From Entrophospora sp. SA101 (taxonomy: Eukaryota > Glomeromycota > Glomeromycetes > Entrophosporales > Entrophosporaceae): a stretch of DNA of 16,100 bases. Positions 1-8,991 of this stretch are shown piece after piece (position 1 is the first letter of the stretch; each line of letters begins with the position of its first letter). Under the pieces are notes generated by a model. That model saw nothing but the letters and a program-made list of their open reading frames with translations. It was not told the DNA's origin and ran no database searches. A program made the position numbers and the translations under genes. The stretch spans positions 1,017-17,116 of the forward strand of contig CAUDNR010001264.1 of NCBI GenBank assembly GCA_958430865.1. The letters are read 5' to 3'.

Positions 1-800
1 TATTATTAACTTATCAGTATGCTAATACCTTGATTATTTTTTTAAAGAATAATCAGATTCTGATATTTGCTGATACCAATTTGGCATCATTCAACCAGTA
101 AAAAGAGAACCAATAGATTATATATAAGCAAAGAAAGATGGGAGCAAGAGAATTTTAAATGCACAAATGAAATTTTTTAAGGAACCCAATTTTACAAACA
201 ATAATGTGTGCATCTACTCCAAATCTACAAAAAATAAATGAATAAATCATTGGAGAGGATCAAAAAAAAATTTTTTTCTTAATTCCAATTATATGGTTTC
301 TTATGAATAATAAATCTGATTATAATAACAGGTGTCAGATTTAATCAAAATTTTCCTATCACTAACACAAGTTTGGGTGCTTTCACACACCTCATAACTG
401 TAGATTTTTTTCCACAGGTAAAGGGTGCCCTCTGTTGGAAGGCTTTGGACAAAATCTATCTTATCTTCCCCTCAGACCAGGCTTGACTGTTTCCATATGG
501 GCATTGATAACTGACAAGAGTTGACATTTGTGTGATATACCTCTCTAGAATAAAGTTAATATCTGCAACTGAGAAGGTTGCAACCTGGGTTTGCTGATTT
601 GGATTTCCCTGGATTCAGAGTTTTGAAGCCTGGGTTGCTGTATTGTTGGCAGCATGCCTACTCAACAATAATCATACCCAATTTAAATAACAAGTTCAGT
701 TGGTCAAATAAAAATCACCAAAAAACAGAACATTTGGGAAAATGATTAATTTATACATTACATACCAAACAAAATCTGAGCTAATTTATTCTACAGCTTT
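1..800. other. Gene-free stretch, AT-rich then GC-richer
   Basis: No open frame of useful length and no recognisable protein signature on either strand. Positions 1 to about 350 are AT-rich. From about 360 to 800 the base composition is visibly less AT-rich than the surroundings, with words such as CTGGGTTTGCTG recurring at about 585 and 629. That contrast suggests an old inserted element or gene remnant rather than ordinary intergenic DNA, but I cannot name it. Confidence 0.5.
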
Positions 801-847
801 CACCTTGATGTATGGTTGCTTGCCAAAACTCCTCTGGAAATCAATCG

Positions 848-987
848 GCAGAGTTTCAGCAGGTAACACACTAATTGTTTGTTAGAGCTTTGGCAGAGTT
901 TTGCATTTAGGGATTTCAACAATTAGCAGAGTTTTTACAGGTTACACATTAATTGTTTATTAGAGTTTCGGCAGAGTTTCAGCAGTC
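848..987. repeat. Imperfect 78-bp direct repeat (two copies)
   Basis: Two imperfect copies lie 78 bp apart. GCAGAGTTT recurs at 848, 893, 926 and 971, and the segments GTAACACACTAATTG (863) and GTTACACATTAATTG (941) correspond. A perfect 10-bp inverted pair, GGTTGCTTGC at 814-823 and GCAAGCAACC at 1002-1011, flanks the block. The block lies directly beside the tRNA-like sequence at 1048-1116 and may be part of the same element. Confidence 0.6.
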
Positions 988-1047
988 ATTAAGAGGTTTC
1001 AGCAAGCAACCTTACCTTGATGCCAGTGATCATGATGACATTAGAAT

Positions 1048-1116
1048 AGGAATGGGCAGAGTCAAACTGCCACTTTTATATTTGTGAGATAGATACTCTC
1101 ATTGAGCTACACATCT
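1048..1116 (-). other. tRNA-like sequence (SINE head or tRNA pseudogene)
   Basis: Read on the minus strand, the sequence folds approximately as a tRNA. It has an A-box-like TAGCTCAATGAG, a five-base-pair T stem GGCAG/CTGCC around the loop TTTGACT, a five-base variable region, and an anticodon loop CTCACAA (anticodon CAC, valine-like) on an imperfect stem. The acceptor stem pairs at only about five of seven positions including a wobble. The D loop is too short and lacks the GG pair. It is therefore unlikely to be a working tRNA. A tRNA-derived SINE head or a decayed tRNA gene fits better, and the repeats just downstream on the same strand favour a SINE. Confidence 0.4.
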
Positions 1117-1850
1117 TTAACCTGGGGTAGATTATATGGGTAAAAGCCCCCATGTAACAATCCTCGAAATAATATGTCACACGAATGGCATTTAATTTTA
1201 TTATCATATTTGGTAAGAGGAATTCATTTTTTTTATTGTTTAATTTAAGTTACTTGGCAATCGGGATTTTTGGTGAAGAATTATACATATTATTATTATT
1301 ATTATCATTATTATTTTTATTAAGAAAAGTGGATATTATATTGTTATGTTATATTGTGGGGAATATAATCATATTATTATTTTTTATTTATATTATTTAT
1401 AATTAAGAAGTTATCTTTAATTATGATCAATACTTTCCGGGAAGTCTATAAGCTTCCATACAATATATAGATTATATATTTATTTATTTTCTTATGATTT
1501 ATATTTGTATTTTAAGAACTGTATTTTTATTATTTAAAGATGTAAAATTCAAACAAATAAAGATAACTTTTATATAATTTTACAACAATAAAATTATCAG
1601 TTCATTAACAGTGTTAAATAAATATCTAAACGTTTGTAAATAATTGTGATAATTATTTGAACGTTTACATGTTGTGTATATTTTTGAATGCACCAGTTAA
1701 TATTTTGAGTTAAAATTAATATATTAATAAATTATTAAAATATTATTAAAAAATTTACAATTGATGCAATACAATAAAATATAAAAAATAACATTATAAT
1801 TTAGAAGAATAGCATAATTATGGTTTAAACTAAATAAATCCATTGATTCT
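1117..1850. other. AT-rich non-coding stretch with small hairpins
   Basis: No credible gene. It contains an imperfect inverted repeat at 1627-1667 (arms TAAACGTTTGTAAATAATT and its near complement) and a perfect 9-bp inverted pair ATAATTTTA/TAAAATTAT at 1574-1597. The only long frame (about 1188-1406) is a run of Ile/Leu/Phe codons expected by chance from TTA/TAT-rich DNA. Confidence 0.5.
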
Positions 1851-1851
1851 T

Positions 1852-2430
1852 CTAAACACACTTGGACCTTGTCTGTTCTGCAACTGATGAAATATTCTTG
1901 ACAAATGGAGCATGAAAAATATTAAGATGAAACTCCATTTCTTTTAGTGAATAAATATCTTCCCAATGTATAAAATTCATGGGCATAATGTGACAAAAAT
2001 TTTTGTGCACTATTACATTTTTCCACGCACAAATTTTAAACAAATCCTCAAAAATTTTGTGCAACATGCACAAAAATTGATTGGTGAATTTTTATAACTG
2101 GTTCTTCCCCTTTGCAATGTAGTAACATGCATCTAAAAATTCATGCTTTGATGTCCATCACACCACAACGCATGCAGGTTTGAGGTGAAGCAAAGAAAAA
2201 CCTAATATATCGTAATTCATCCCAGGTTGGAGGTCGTTGTAATCCTTTGAAATAGTTTAATATTGACTTCTTCCAAATGTGTTGGGTTGCAACATATTTA
2301 TCAGTGGAAATTTGAACATGTTTACGATAGTGCCAACAAACTAGATGACGGAGAATCTTCAAATATCTGGAAAATTATTTCAAGTGATATGTTTACAAAA
2401 AAATGCAATTGCTCACTTCTAATGGAATAT
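1852..2430 (-). pseudogene. Decayed F-box-type protein gene
   Basis: Three reading-frame pieces on the minus strand line up in the order expected of the large fungal F-box families. First (about 2425-2345), a frame reads ISLEIIFQIFEDSPSSSLLA, which resembles an F-box core of the LPxEIxxxIF type. A shift then leads to the frame 2362-2141, containing HIWKKSILNYFKGLQRPP and then a Cys pair in CMRCG. Its stop is TGA where related proteins usually carry Trp, and the reading then continues IFRCMLLHC, giving a C-x2-C...C pattern. A third frame (2073-1852) contains FIHWEDIYSLKEMEF and ends in TAG. Frameshifts and in-frame stops make a working product unlikely. Family assignment is from motif memory only. 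Confidence 0.45.
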
Positions 2431-2492
2431 TTATAAACATTCAAATTATATTTTTGTGGTAAAAATAAGATTTCCTAATATAATAATAATAT

Positions 2493-2711
2493 AACTAGAG
2501 TGACGACGAGTGACGACAACCACACTTCTTATGATAAATGACACTTACTCGTACCCAGGGATCTCTTGTTTCTTTTTTTTTTTTCTTGAAAAAATTAAAA
2601 AAATACGCGTTTAAAAAAGAAAAAAATTCAAAAAAAAAAGTTTATTATTAACTAGAGTAACGACAACCACCACCATCATTCTTATGATAAACACTTACCC
2701 AGCAATCTCAA
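2493..2711. repeat. Diverged direct repeat flanking a T/A-rich tract
   Basis: AACTAGAGTGACGACGAGTG at 2493 and AACTAGAGTAACGACAACCA at 2650 begin two similar segments of about 60-75 bp. Both run through CTTATGATAAA...CACTTAC...CCCAG..ATCTC. They are separated by a poly-T/poly-A-rich stretch (about 2570-2640). This looks like an old local duplication. Confidence 0.55.
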
Positions 2712-2846
2712 GAACGAACACTATTAATTCTTTTTTGCTTCTCTTTACGCATTTTTTTTTTTATTTTTTTTTTAATTCCAAATCTTTTTTAATTTTTACT
2801 GTAATATTCTCTATCATATAAGAAGTTTTAAATGTCCTTCAATTTT

Positions 2847-2850
<4 letters not shown>

Positions 2851-2900
<50 letters not shown>
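2851..2900. repeat. (CT)25 microsatellite
   Basis: An uninterrupted dinucleotide run of 25 CT units, preceded by CTT and a T-rich stretch. It is a purine/pyrimidine-asymmetric tract and is likely length-variable. Confidence 0.95.
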
Positions 2901-2902
<2 letters not shown>

Positions 2903-4229
2903 TTGTGTTATATACTATGTATATAAAGTATATAAAATTTGGTAATTAATGTTATTATTAGTTGTTTTTTTCTCTTTCAAAAGGAAAACGTAAACGGTTT
3001 AAAATTGCCTCTAACTTTTTTGCCTCTAACTTCACTCCTAATTTTTTTTCAATAAATGCTTGAACAAAATATTGTTATTAATTATTATTGGCACTTGGTG
3101 TAGCACAGGTTTTTTTTATTGACACGAATTGATTTTTTTTATTGGAAAAACTATTTATTTTTCAATGATAAAACGTGAATGATATTGTTTGGGTCTGAAG
3201 ACAGAGGTACTTTTTTTATTTGTATTGACATAATATGGTGTCCTTTAGTTTATAAATATTTTGATTGAAATCAAAACGCGGAGCAGAACTTGCTGGGTAA
3301 TAAAATCCTTACCAAGATGGTAACAAATGAATGATTGGTATTTTGCTTTGTGTAATCAATATTAATATTAAGATAAATATATAATTGCAAGATGTCAAGG
3401 CAGCACACCGTTGAAAAAGAAACAATTTAAATATGAGATGTTTGATTATCGGAAATTTGCAGACATTGAAGCATGCACGTTACCTTGAACACTTTACAGT
3501 CATTCTCACACATTCCCTTGCGTACACAAGGCTAATCTGACTAGTGTGCCCCGATGATACAATGATGTTGTTAAATTTTCAGGGGGGGGGGGGGCAAGGC
3601 TCTGGGATTTATTGAAACTGCATCAATTGTCAATGACATTTTCACCAATCTTCCCAGACCAGGGAAAGCTTCTGGCATCCTGACTGAAAAGTTGCCTGCA
3701 ACGATCCTACTTCTAGGGTAAGGATGGTTCTGTGATCAAGTCGCAATTCTGTTGATGAATTGTAGTGCCATATAAACATCCAGATCTATCAAAGCAACAA
3801 GAATCTTCAACTTGTTTCAAGGAGATTACAATTAAGTGCAGAGTTGGTGGCCCTGAAATTGTATTTGGGTTCTGATGTTAGGAATAAGGCTGTAAAATAA
3901 AATGGTCTGGGTATGTTATGTTATACTTTCGAAACTAACCCGAACGTGAATCAATGAATTTTTCCGATTTTCTTTTTGTGCAACTTTCGTAAATCATTTC
4001 CGATTTAATTTTCCGTGATCAAAATCATTTTCTCTTCAAGTGACCAACGTTTTTATCAAAAATTCATTTTATTTGATATTATTGTCCTGACAATTAATTA
4101 ATTAATTAAATCATTGGTTTAGTTTAAATCAATAAAAATATAATAATCTTTTTATTTGTTCTAATATAATTTTCTTTTTCTTAAAAATATATATAAATTT
4201 TTTTTAATCACAATATTGATATAGATATA
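2901..4229. other. Gene-free stretch with a G13 run
   Basis: No open frame with protein-like composition on either strand. Positions 3450-3900 are less AT-rich than the rest and contain a run of 13 G (3582-3594), but no motif or RNA fold I can recognise. Positions 3920-4200 return to AT-rich DNA with short T and A tracts and an (AATT)n patch near 4095. Confidence 0.5.
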
Positions 4230-4574
4230 AATAGTTCAAAAAATGCAGTTTGGCAACATTTTGAATGTTATCCTTCGAAACATTCAGGACATTTTGGAGC
4301 CAAATGCAAAACATGTAATTGTAAATGGAGTAATGGAGTTGTAAGTCCATTTAGCACAATATATCAAAAAATGTTGCAGAAAGAGATAGTGTAAGTGAAT
4401 CCTTAGAAAGTGCAGCATATAAAGCAATAAATGACCATTTGCTAATTTTTGGGATAAATATGAGATATTATTAAAAAATGTGCAGGAATTATTGATCATT
4501 CAATTTTTAAAGGCTTTTGTGACTTGTGGTGTCCAGAAGTATTTGATTTTGATGCAATTCCCAAAATTATGTAA
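4230..4574 (+). pseudogene. BED zinc-finger gene relic (hAT-like)
   Basis: Translation from 4230 gives an aromatic start (VWQHFE), then HSGHFGAKCKTCNCKWSNG with the Cys-x2-Cys pair of a BED-type zinc finger. The second half continues in a different frame as HLAQYIKKC, the expected His...Cys part of the finger, so a frameshift splits the domain near 4340-4350. Stops follow in both frames. A further in-frame stretch (about 4491-4574) reads DHSIFKGFCDLWCPEVF and ends in TAA. BED fingers are common at the N-terminus of hAT-type transposases and derived genes. I see no transposase catalytic core here, so this is a fragment. Confidence 0.45.
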
Positions 4575-4674
4575 AAAATTATTATTTTTAAAAAACTTTA
4601 TTAAATAATGAGTGATAATAACAATAAGCAAAAATAAAAAATAAAGATTAAGAATATTTGTTTGGTTTGGGATT

Positions 4675-4743
4675 TTTAGGAGTTTTGAAACAGTTTAGGA
4701 GTTTCGAAACAATTTAGGAGTTTTGAAAACAGTTTAGGAATTT
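4675..4743. repeat. Short tandem repeat, about 19-bp unit
   Basis: Three and a half units of TTTAGGAGTTTTGAAACAG: 4675-4693, 4694-4712 (TTTAGGAGTTTCGAAACAA), 4713-4732 (one extra A), then a partial unit from 4733. A perfect 18-bp palindrome, TTCTAAACTAGTTTAGAA, follows at 4753-4770 and reuses the TTTAG/CTAAA word. Confidence 0.8.
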
Positions 4744-4917
4744 AGGCTCATTTTCTAAACTAGTTTAGAATGGGTTTAATTTCAAATAATTCTAACTCGT
4801 GAGTTTTAGAAGGCAACTCTACTATCAATAGCTGTTTAACCATTTAAGGGATAATTTTTTGAAATTGTCACTTAAAAAAACAGTTTTACCTATTGTGTGT
4901 TTTCTGCATTCTCAGTA

Positions 4918-5374
4918 CAGTCATACCTCATTTATATCCCCCTTTTTTTTGAGAGGTTTATGGGATATAACTAAAATCCATCATGTGATAATTTATTGAA
5001 AATTTATTAATAAAATCCAGTAATTGGAGATTGATGTTTTTTCTATCTGTTGACACATTTAAACGTTTTATTATATTATCCAATATCTTCCCTAGTAGCA
5101 AAATCACTTTGTTCTAAAAACTTTTTTGGAAATGCAGAAAATTTATTTTATGTTGCACAATAAATTGTGGTTGAATTGGGATATAAATGTGAACATTTTG
5201 GATTTAATATAAGAAATTTTGAAAATGTGGGGATAGGGATATAACTAATGAGATACAAACAAGGTATATTTATATTATTTTACAATAGTAATAGGGAAAT
5301 TTATTCCAGCACATATTGGGGATACAACTAAAGATGGGATATAAATAAGTGGGGATATAAACGAGTTACGACTG
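4918..5374. mobile_element. pogo/Tigger-like MITE with TA target duplication
   Basis: The element is 457 bp. It begins CAGTCATACCTCATTTATAT and its other end, read in reverse complement, begins CAGTCGTAACTCGTTTATAT; 21 of the first 24 positions match. TA dinucleotides at 4916-4917 and 5375-5376 fit the TA target duplication of the Tc1/mariner superfamily, and CAGT ends are typical of pogo-like elements. The inside carries several more copies of GGGATATAA (around 4963, 5179, 5240, 5336 and 5351), which look like sub-terminal repeats. There is no coding capacity, so it would depend on a transposase elsewhere. Confidence 0.75.
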
Positions 5375-5430
5375 TACTTTAAAACAATTGAAATTTAATG
5401 TAGCACAATATAAATTCAAATAATCATATA

Positions 5431-5866
5431 GTTGGCTCGGTCTAAAGACCTCCTAAATTTTGGGCAAAATTTTAAAAGTATAGAAGTCATTTTCTGTCCT
5501 ATCTTTTGAAAAAATAGTTCTATTAGTAGATAGAATATGTATTTAGTTTTAATGTAATAAAGAGATTTTCTCAAAAAAATCATTTGTTGTAGAGTTTTAT
5601 TCTTTTTTAAAACATGTACTTTACTAAGCTCATGAGAAATTTGAGCACTAGGATCATTGCTAAATTTATACTAGTTTTGACCATCGTTACTAAATTTAGA
5701 CTAATAATCGACCATCATATCTAAATTTGGCAGTAAGAAAATAATTTTTTAGCCAAAATCACGTGAAAACCCTTTTTTAAAATTTTATTGCATTTTTGAA
5801 ATCGCAATTGTTTGAAATTTGAGCGCGTGGCGCAGCAACAGGATGTCTTTAGACCGAGTCAGCCAC
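5431..5866. mobile_element. Inverted-repeat element, copy A (MITE-like)
   Basis: The left end is GTTGGCTCGGTCTAAAGACC. The right end in reverse complement reads GGCTGACTCGGTCTAAAGAC, so the two ends are inverted repeats with one or two small differences. The interior shares long stretches with copy B at 6044-6388 (for example AAAAGTATAGAAGT near the left end and GTGGCGCAGCAA near the right end). No coding capacity. I do not recognise the family, and the target duplication is not clear. Confidence 0.65.
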
Positions 5867-6043
5867 AGTTGGTCATCACGTTCGTGATATAACAAATTTC
5901 TACCAAATTGGGCAAATTTTGTAATTGTTTTACTTGTAATATTATTGGTCAATCCAGAATTTCGTTAGCCAGGAACATCTAATATAAGTTTCCGGAGTCC
6001 TTAACAGATATTAATATTTTTTCTAATACCAATCCGCTATATA

Positions 6044-6388
6044 GTTGTCTTGGTCTAAAGACCTCCTGAAATTTTAAAAGTATAGAAGTTGTTTTCTTTC
6101 CTACTTTTAAAAAAATAGCTTCATTAGTTGTTAAGACAGGTCCCTCTATTTAAAAAAAAATTTGTTGTAGAGTTCTATTCTTTTTTAGTACATGTATTTT
6201 ACTATGTCCATGAGGAATTTAGCACTAGGATCATTACTAAATTTATACTAGTTCACGACATTATGTAAATTTGACAATAAGGGAAATGTTTTTTTAAAAA
6301 AATGCATTTTTGAACAAATAACGAAATCGATATTTTTTGAAATTTAATTGAGTGGCGCAGCAATAGGTGGTCTTTAGACAGAGCCAAC
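6044..6388. mobile_element. Inverted-repeat element, copy B (MITE-like)
   Basis: A second, shorter copy (345 bp) of the element at 5431-5866, in the same orientation and 177 bp downstream. Its right end in reverse complement, GTTGGCTCTGTCTAAAGACC, matches the left end of copy A at all but one of 20 positions. Its own left end is GTTGTCTTGGTCTAAAGACC. About 90 bp of the copy A interior is missing. Diverged ends suggest both copies are old. Confidence 0.65.
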
Positions 6389-8991
6389 CATAGAGAGTGT
6401 GAACTGTACGCGCAACTATTTATAGTAATGCTAATCCGAGTTAGGTAAATCAAAAAATAATTTATGTAACCATTATTGGCGATCCTATGGCACTTGCCGT
6501 ATGTCATATGCGGTATGTCGTAACTCTCAAGTGTTAATTAATATGTTTGCACCCTTAATTTTGAACCCTGAGTCATTAACAATAAAACTTATTGGTTAAC
6601 TTTTTATTTATAAAAATTTTGTTGTTGAACCAAAAAGGGTAAAATCAAGGTTTATGGCTAATTTTATTAATAATAATAAAAGTCCGACGTCGATCACCTA
6701 AACATTTCAGAAAAAATCGTGCGTTCCAAAAAAACCTGCTTTCGGAAAATTTCTGTAATATTTTTGCGCCCTAGCTACAATACACAGAGTATTCACTATT
6801 GAAAATTACATACGTGTAAGCAATAAATTCGTACTACGACAAAATTGGCGCATACATATTAATATTAAAACTAAAATGCTGTAAAAATTTTGTTACCTGC
6901 AATTCATCCGTGGAAATTGGTGGGTGGTTGGCACCAACCAAATTTGAAAATTATAGGTAAATCAAGTTATTTTCAAGAACATTATCATGTATATCTTCAT
7001 CGCAAAGAATCTATTTTATTTAATAATAACAAATTTGGAGTTTGTATATATGTGAGTTATTGTAAAACCATATATGTTAAATCCGCCCATATTAATATGG
7101 TAATTACAATTTTGACGTGGCGTTAAGTCAAATCTGTGAAACCTGAACAGCATTGGATTGGATAGTTAGGCCATATTGTTACACCTCATCGTGATGACCA
7201 ATTTAATGATCTGTCCCATTTCTATTTATGTTGCATGCATTATTGTTTATAATTCGATTTATTGGTTCGGTCTCTTAGTAAGCAGGTGATGAATGGATGA
7301 AAAAATTGCGGGGAGGACACTTTTGTTGTTTTGTAAACCAACTTTAGTGGATATACAAGTTGGATTATTTATTTATTTATTTATTTATTAAAGCAATAAA
7401 CAAATGAACCTTGAAAGAGAGAGAGGAGGGGGGAGATGAAGAAAGAGGAAAAAAAAAATTTTAAACTGAAGCTTTAATTGGAATTAAAATATTAAAAATA
7501 ATTTTTTTTAAGACGTGTCATCATAAATAAATAAATAATAAATAATAAGGTTTAATGATTATCAATCAATGTGATAGGTAATTGGTTAAAATTTGTGTGC
7601 GTGGAGAACAATAAAAGAAATTCTCACGTGTGGTATAAAATAATAAAAATAAATAATAAATATTGATCAAAATTATTTGTACATTGTTTATATTGTTTAC
7701 GTATGTACTTGAGAAATTTTCATTAAAATCGACTTACATTCACTGGTAGCCATGCATCATCACTTATTTGTGATATAATAAATAAAATAAATAAATAATG
7801 ATGCAGGGCCTCAAGACATAAATAATTAACGCCCGATTTTATTTATATAAATATTTAGCTGGTTAGACTCTTAGAAAATTGTTTTTCGGTCGTTAACGCG
7901 AAATTTACTATTATTCAATCTATATCATATATATATATATCTACTTCGTTGGGTCATTTTTGCCATAATTATTCATTAAGTTTTTTTTCGAATCGTATTT
8001 TAAACATTACAAACAATAATTTGTAAGTTGTTTTTCTATTTTTTTTTTCTTTTTTAAATCATTGAAATAATATTTTTTAAAGAAATAATATTAACATCTT
8101 CGACATCGTTATTTGTTGTAAATTCCAGCGAACGAATTTCGTCTCCTTTTTGATTAAAATGAAATGATGTTTTTTCCAATGCTTACTTTTTGCAAATTAT
8201 GATGGTTAACGAAAACCGCAAAATCCGATCGATTGATCAATACCAGAGTTAAAGTCTTGGTGATTGATCGATTAGTTGGTGTAAGATAGTTATTAAAATA
8301 TGATTTAGGGAGGTTGAATTTAATATGAAATAGAAAATTATGTTTTCACTTTAAATCTTTTTCTTCTCTTTCTTCTCTTTTTCTCTTTATTCTCCTTTTT
8401 CTCTTTATTCTTTTTCTCTCTTAAGTTTGTTACTTCTATCTTAATATATGCAAAGTCATTACTATAGATATATTCATGTATGTGCGATTATGGAATATGT
8501 ACGTTTTTTATGAGATAACAATGTTTAGACTTTTTTTTTGAGGGAAAAAAAAAAGTCGGGAAAAACTTCTGACGGATCGTGTTATTAACTTTTTTTATAT
8601 GAACCTTTTTTCTAGTTTATTCAAAAAAAAAATCAAAGTTCTTTTTCTTTTCTTCTTTCTACAGAAGAGAGAATTTTCTTTCTATTTATTTAATTTTATA
8701 CATAGTTTTTTTTTTGTTTTTTGCTTTTTCGAGAGATTACAACGAATAAATAAAATGCTGTTATTCACGTGATAGAATCCTATTTTGACAAGTCTAATTT
8801 GTGTTTATTTTTCATTTGACATATTTGTTAGTATTAGGGTGATAAAGTGGTTTTCGGGGGTTCTTGCTGAAATAATAATTACGTCATTTGTTCCCTCCCA
8901 GTTTTTCTTTGCTGAGAAAAAAAGTTCTGTGCAAAAAAATTATTTGATTTTATTTGTTTACTATTAATTAACATACATATACATATATAAA
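6389..8991. other. Gene-free stretch upstream of ELP3
   Basis: No gene that I can support. The part nearest ELP3 (about 7400-8990) is rich in T and A tracts, with an (ATTT)n run at 7365-7389, (AT)n at 7927-7940, and C/T-rich tracts around 8358-8420 and 8640-8690. It must include the ELP3 promoter and 5' leader, but no TATA or CCAAT box stands out. A frame at 6890-7126 looks slightly protein-like (Trp and His present) but matches nothing I know. Confidence 0.5.

Noticed and set aside
1040..1120. Functional tRNA-Val(CAC) gene
   Set aside because: Mismatched acceptor stem, shortened D loop without GG, and T-loop and anticodon-stem deviations make it a relic or SINE head rather than a working tRNA.
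1185..1406. 73-residue hydrophobic frame on the plus strand
   Set aside because: Composed of Ile/Leu/Phe from TTA/ATT/TAT repeats; no conserved motif, no intron context. Expected by chance.
2851..2900. CRISPR-like or satellite array
   Set aside because: It is a plain CT dinucleotide microsatellite; no spacer structure exists anywhere in the window.
4284..4499. Minus-strand 71-residue frame
   Set aside because: It is the antisense shadow of the BED-finger relic.
6253..6507. Minus-strand 84-residue frame
   Set aside because: It crosses the right end of the inverted-repeat element copy B and has no protein-like features.
6890..7126. 78-residue frame on the plus strand with Trp and His residues
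   Set aside because: Starts at TTG, not ATG, and matches no family I recognise. The sequence after its stop is also only weakly protein-like. It could be a transposon relic but cannot be supported.
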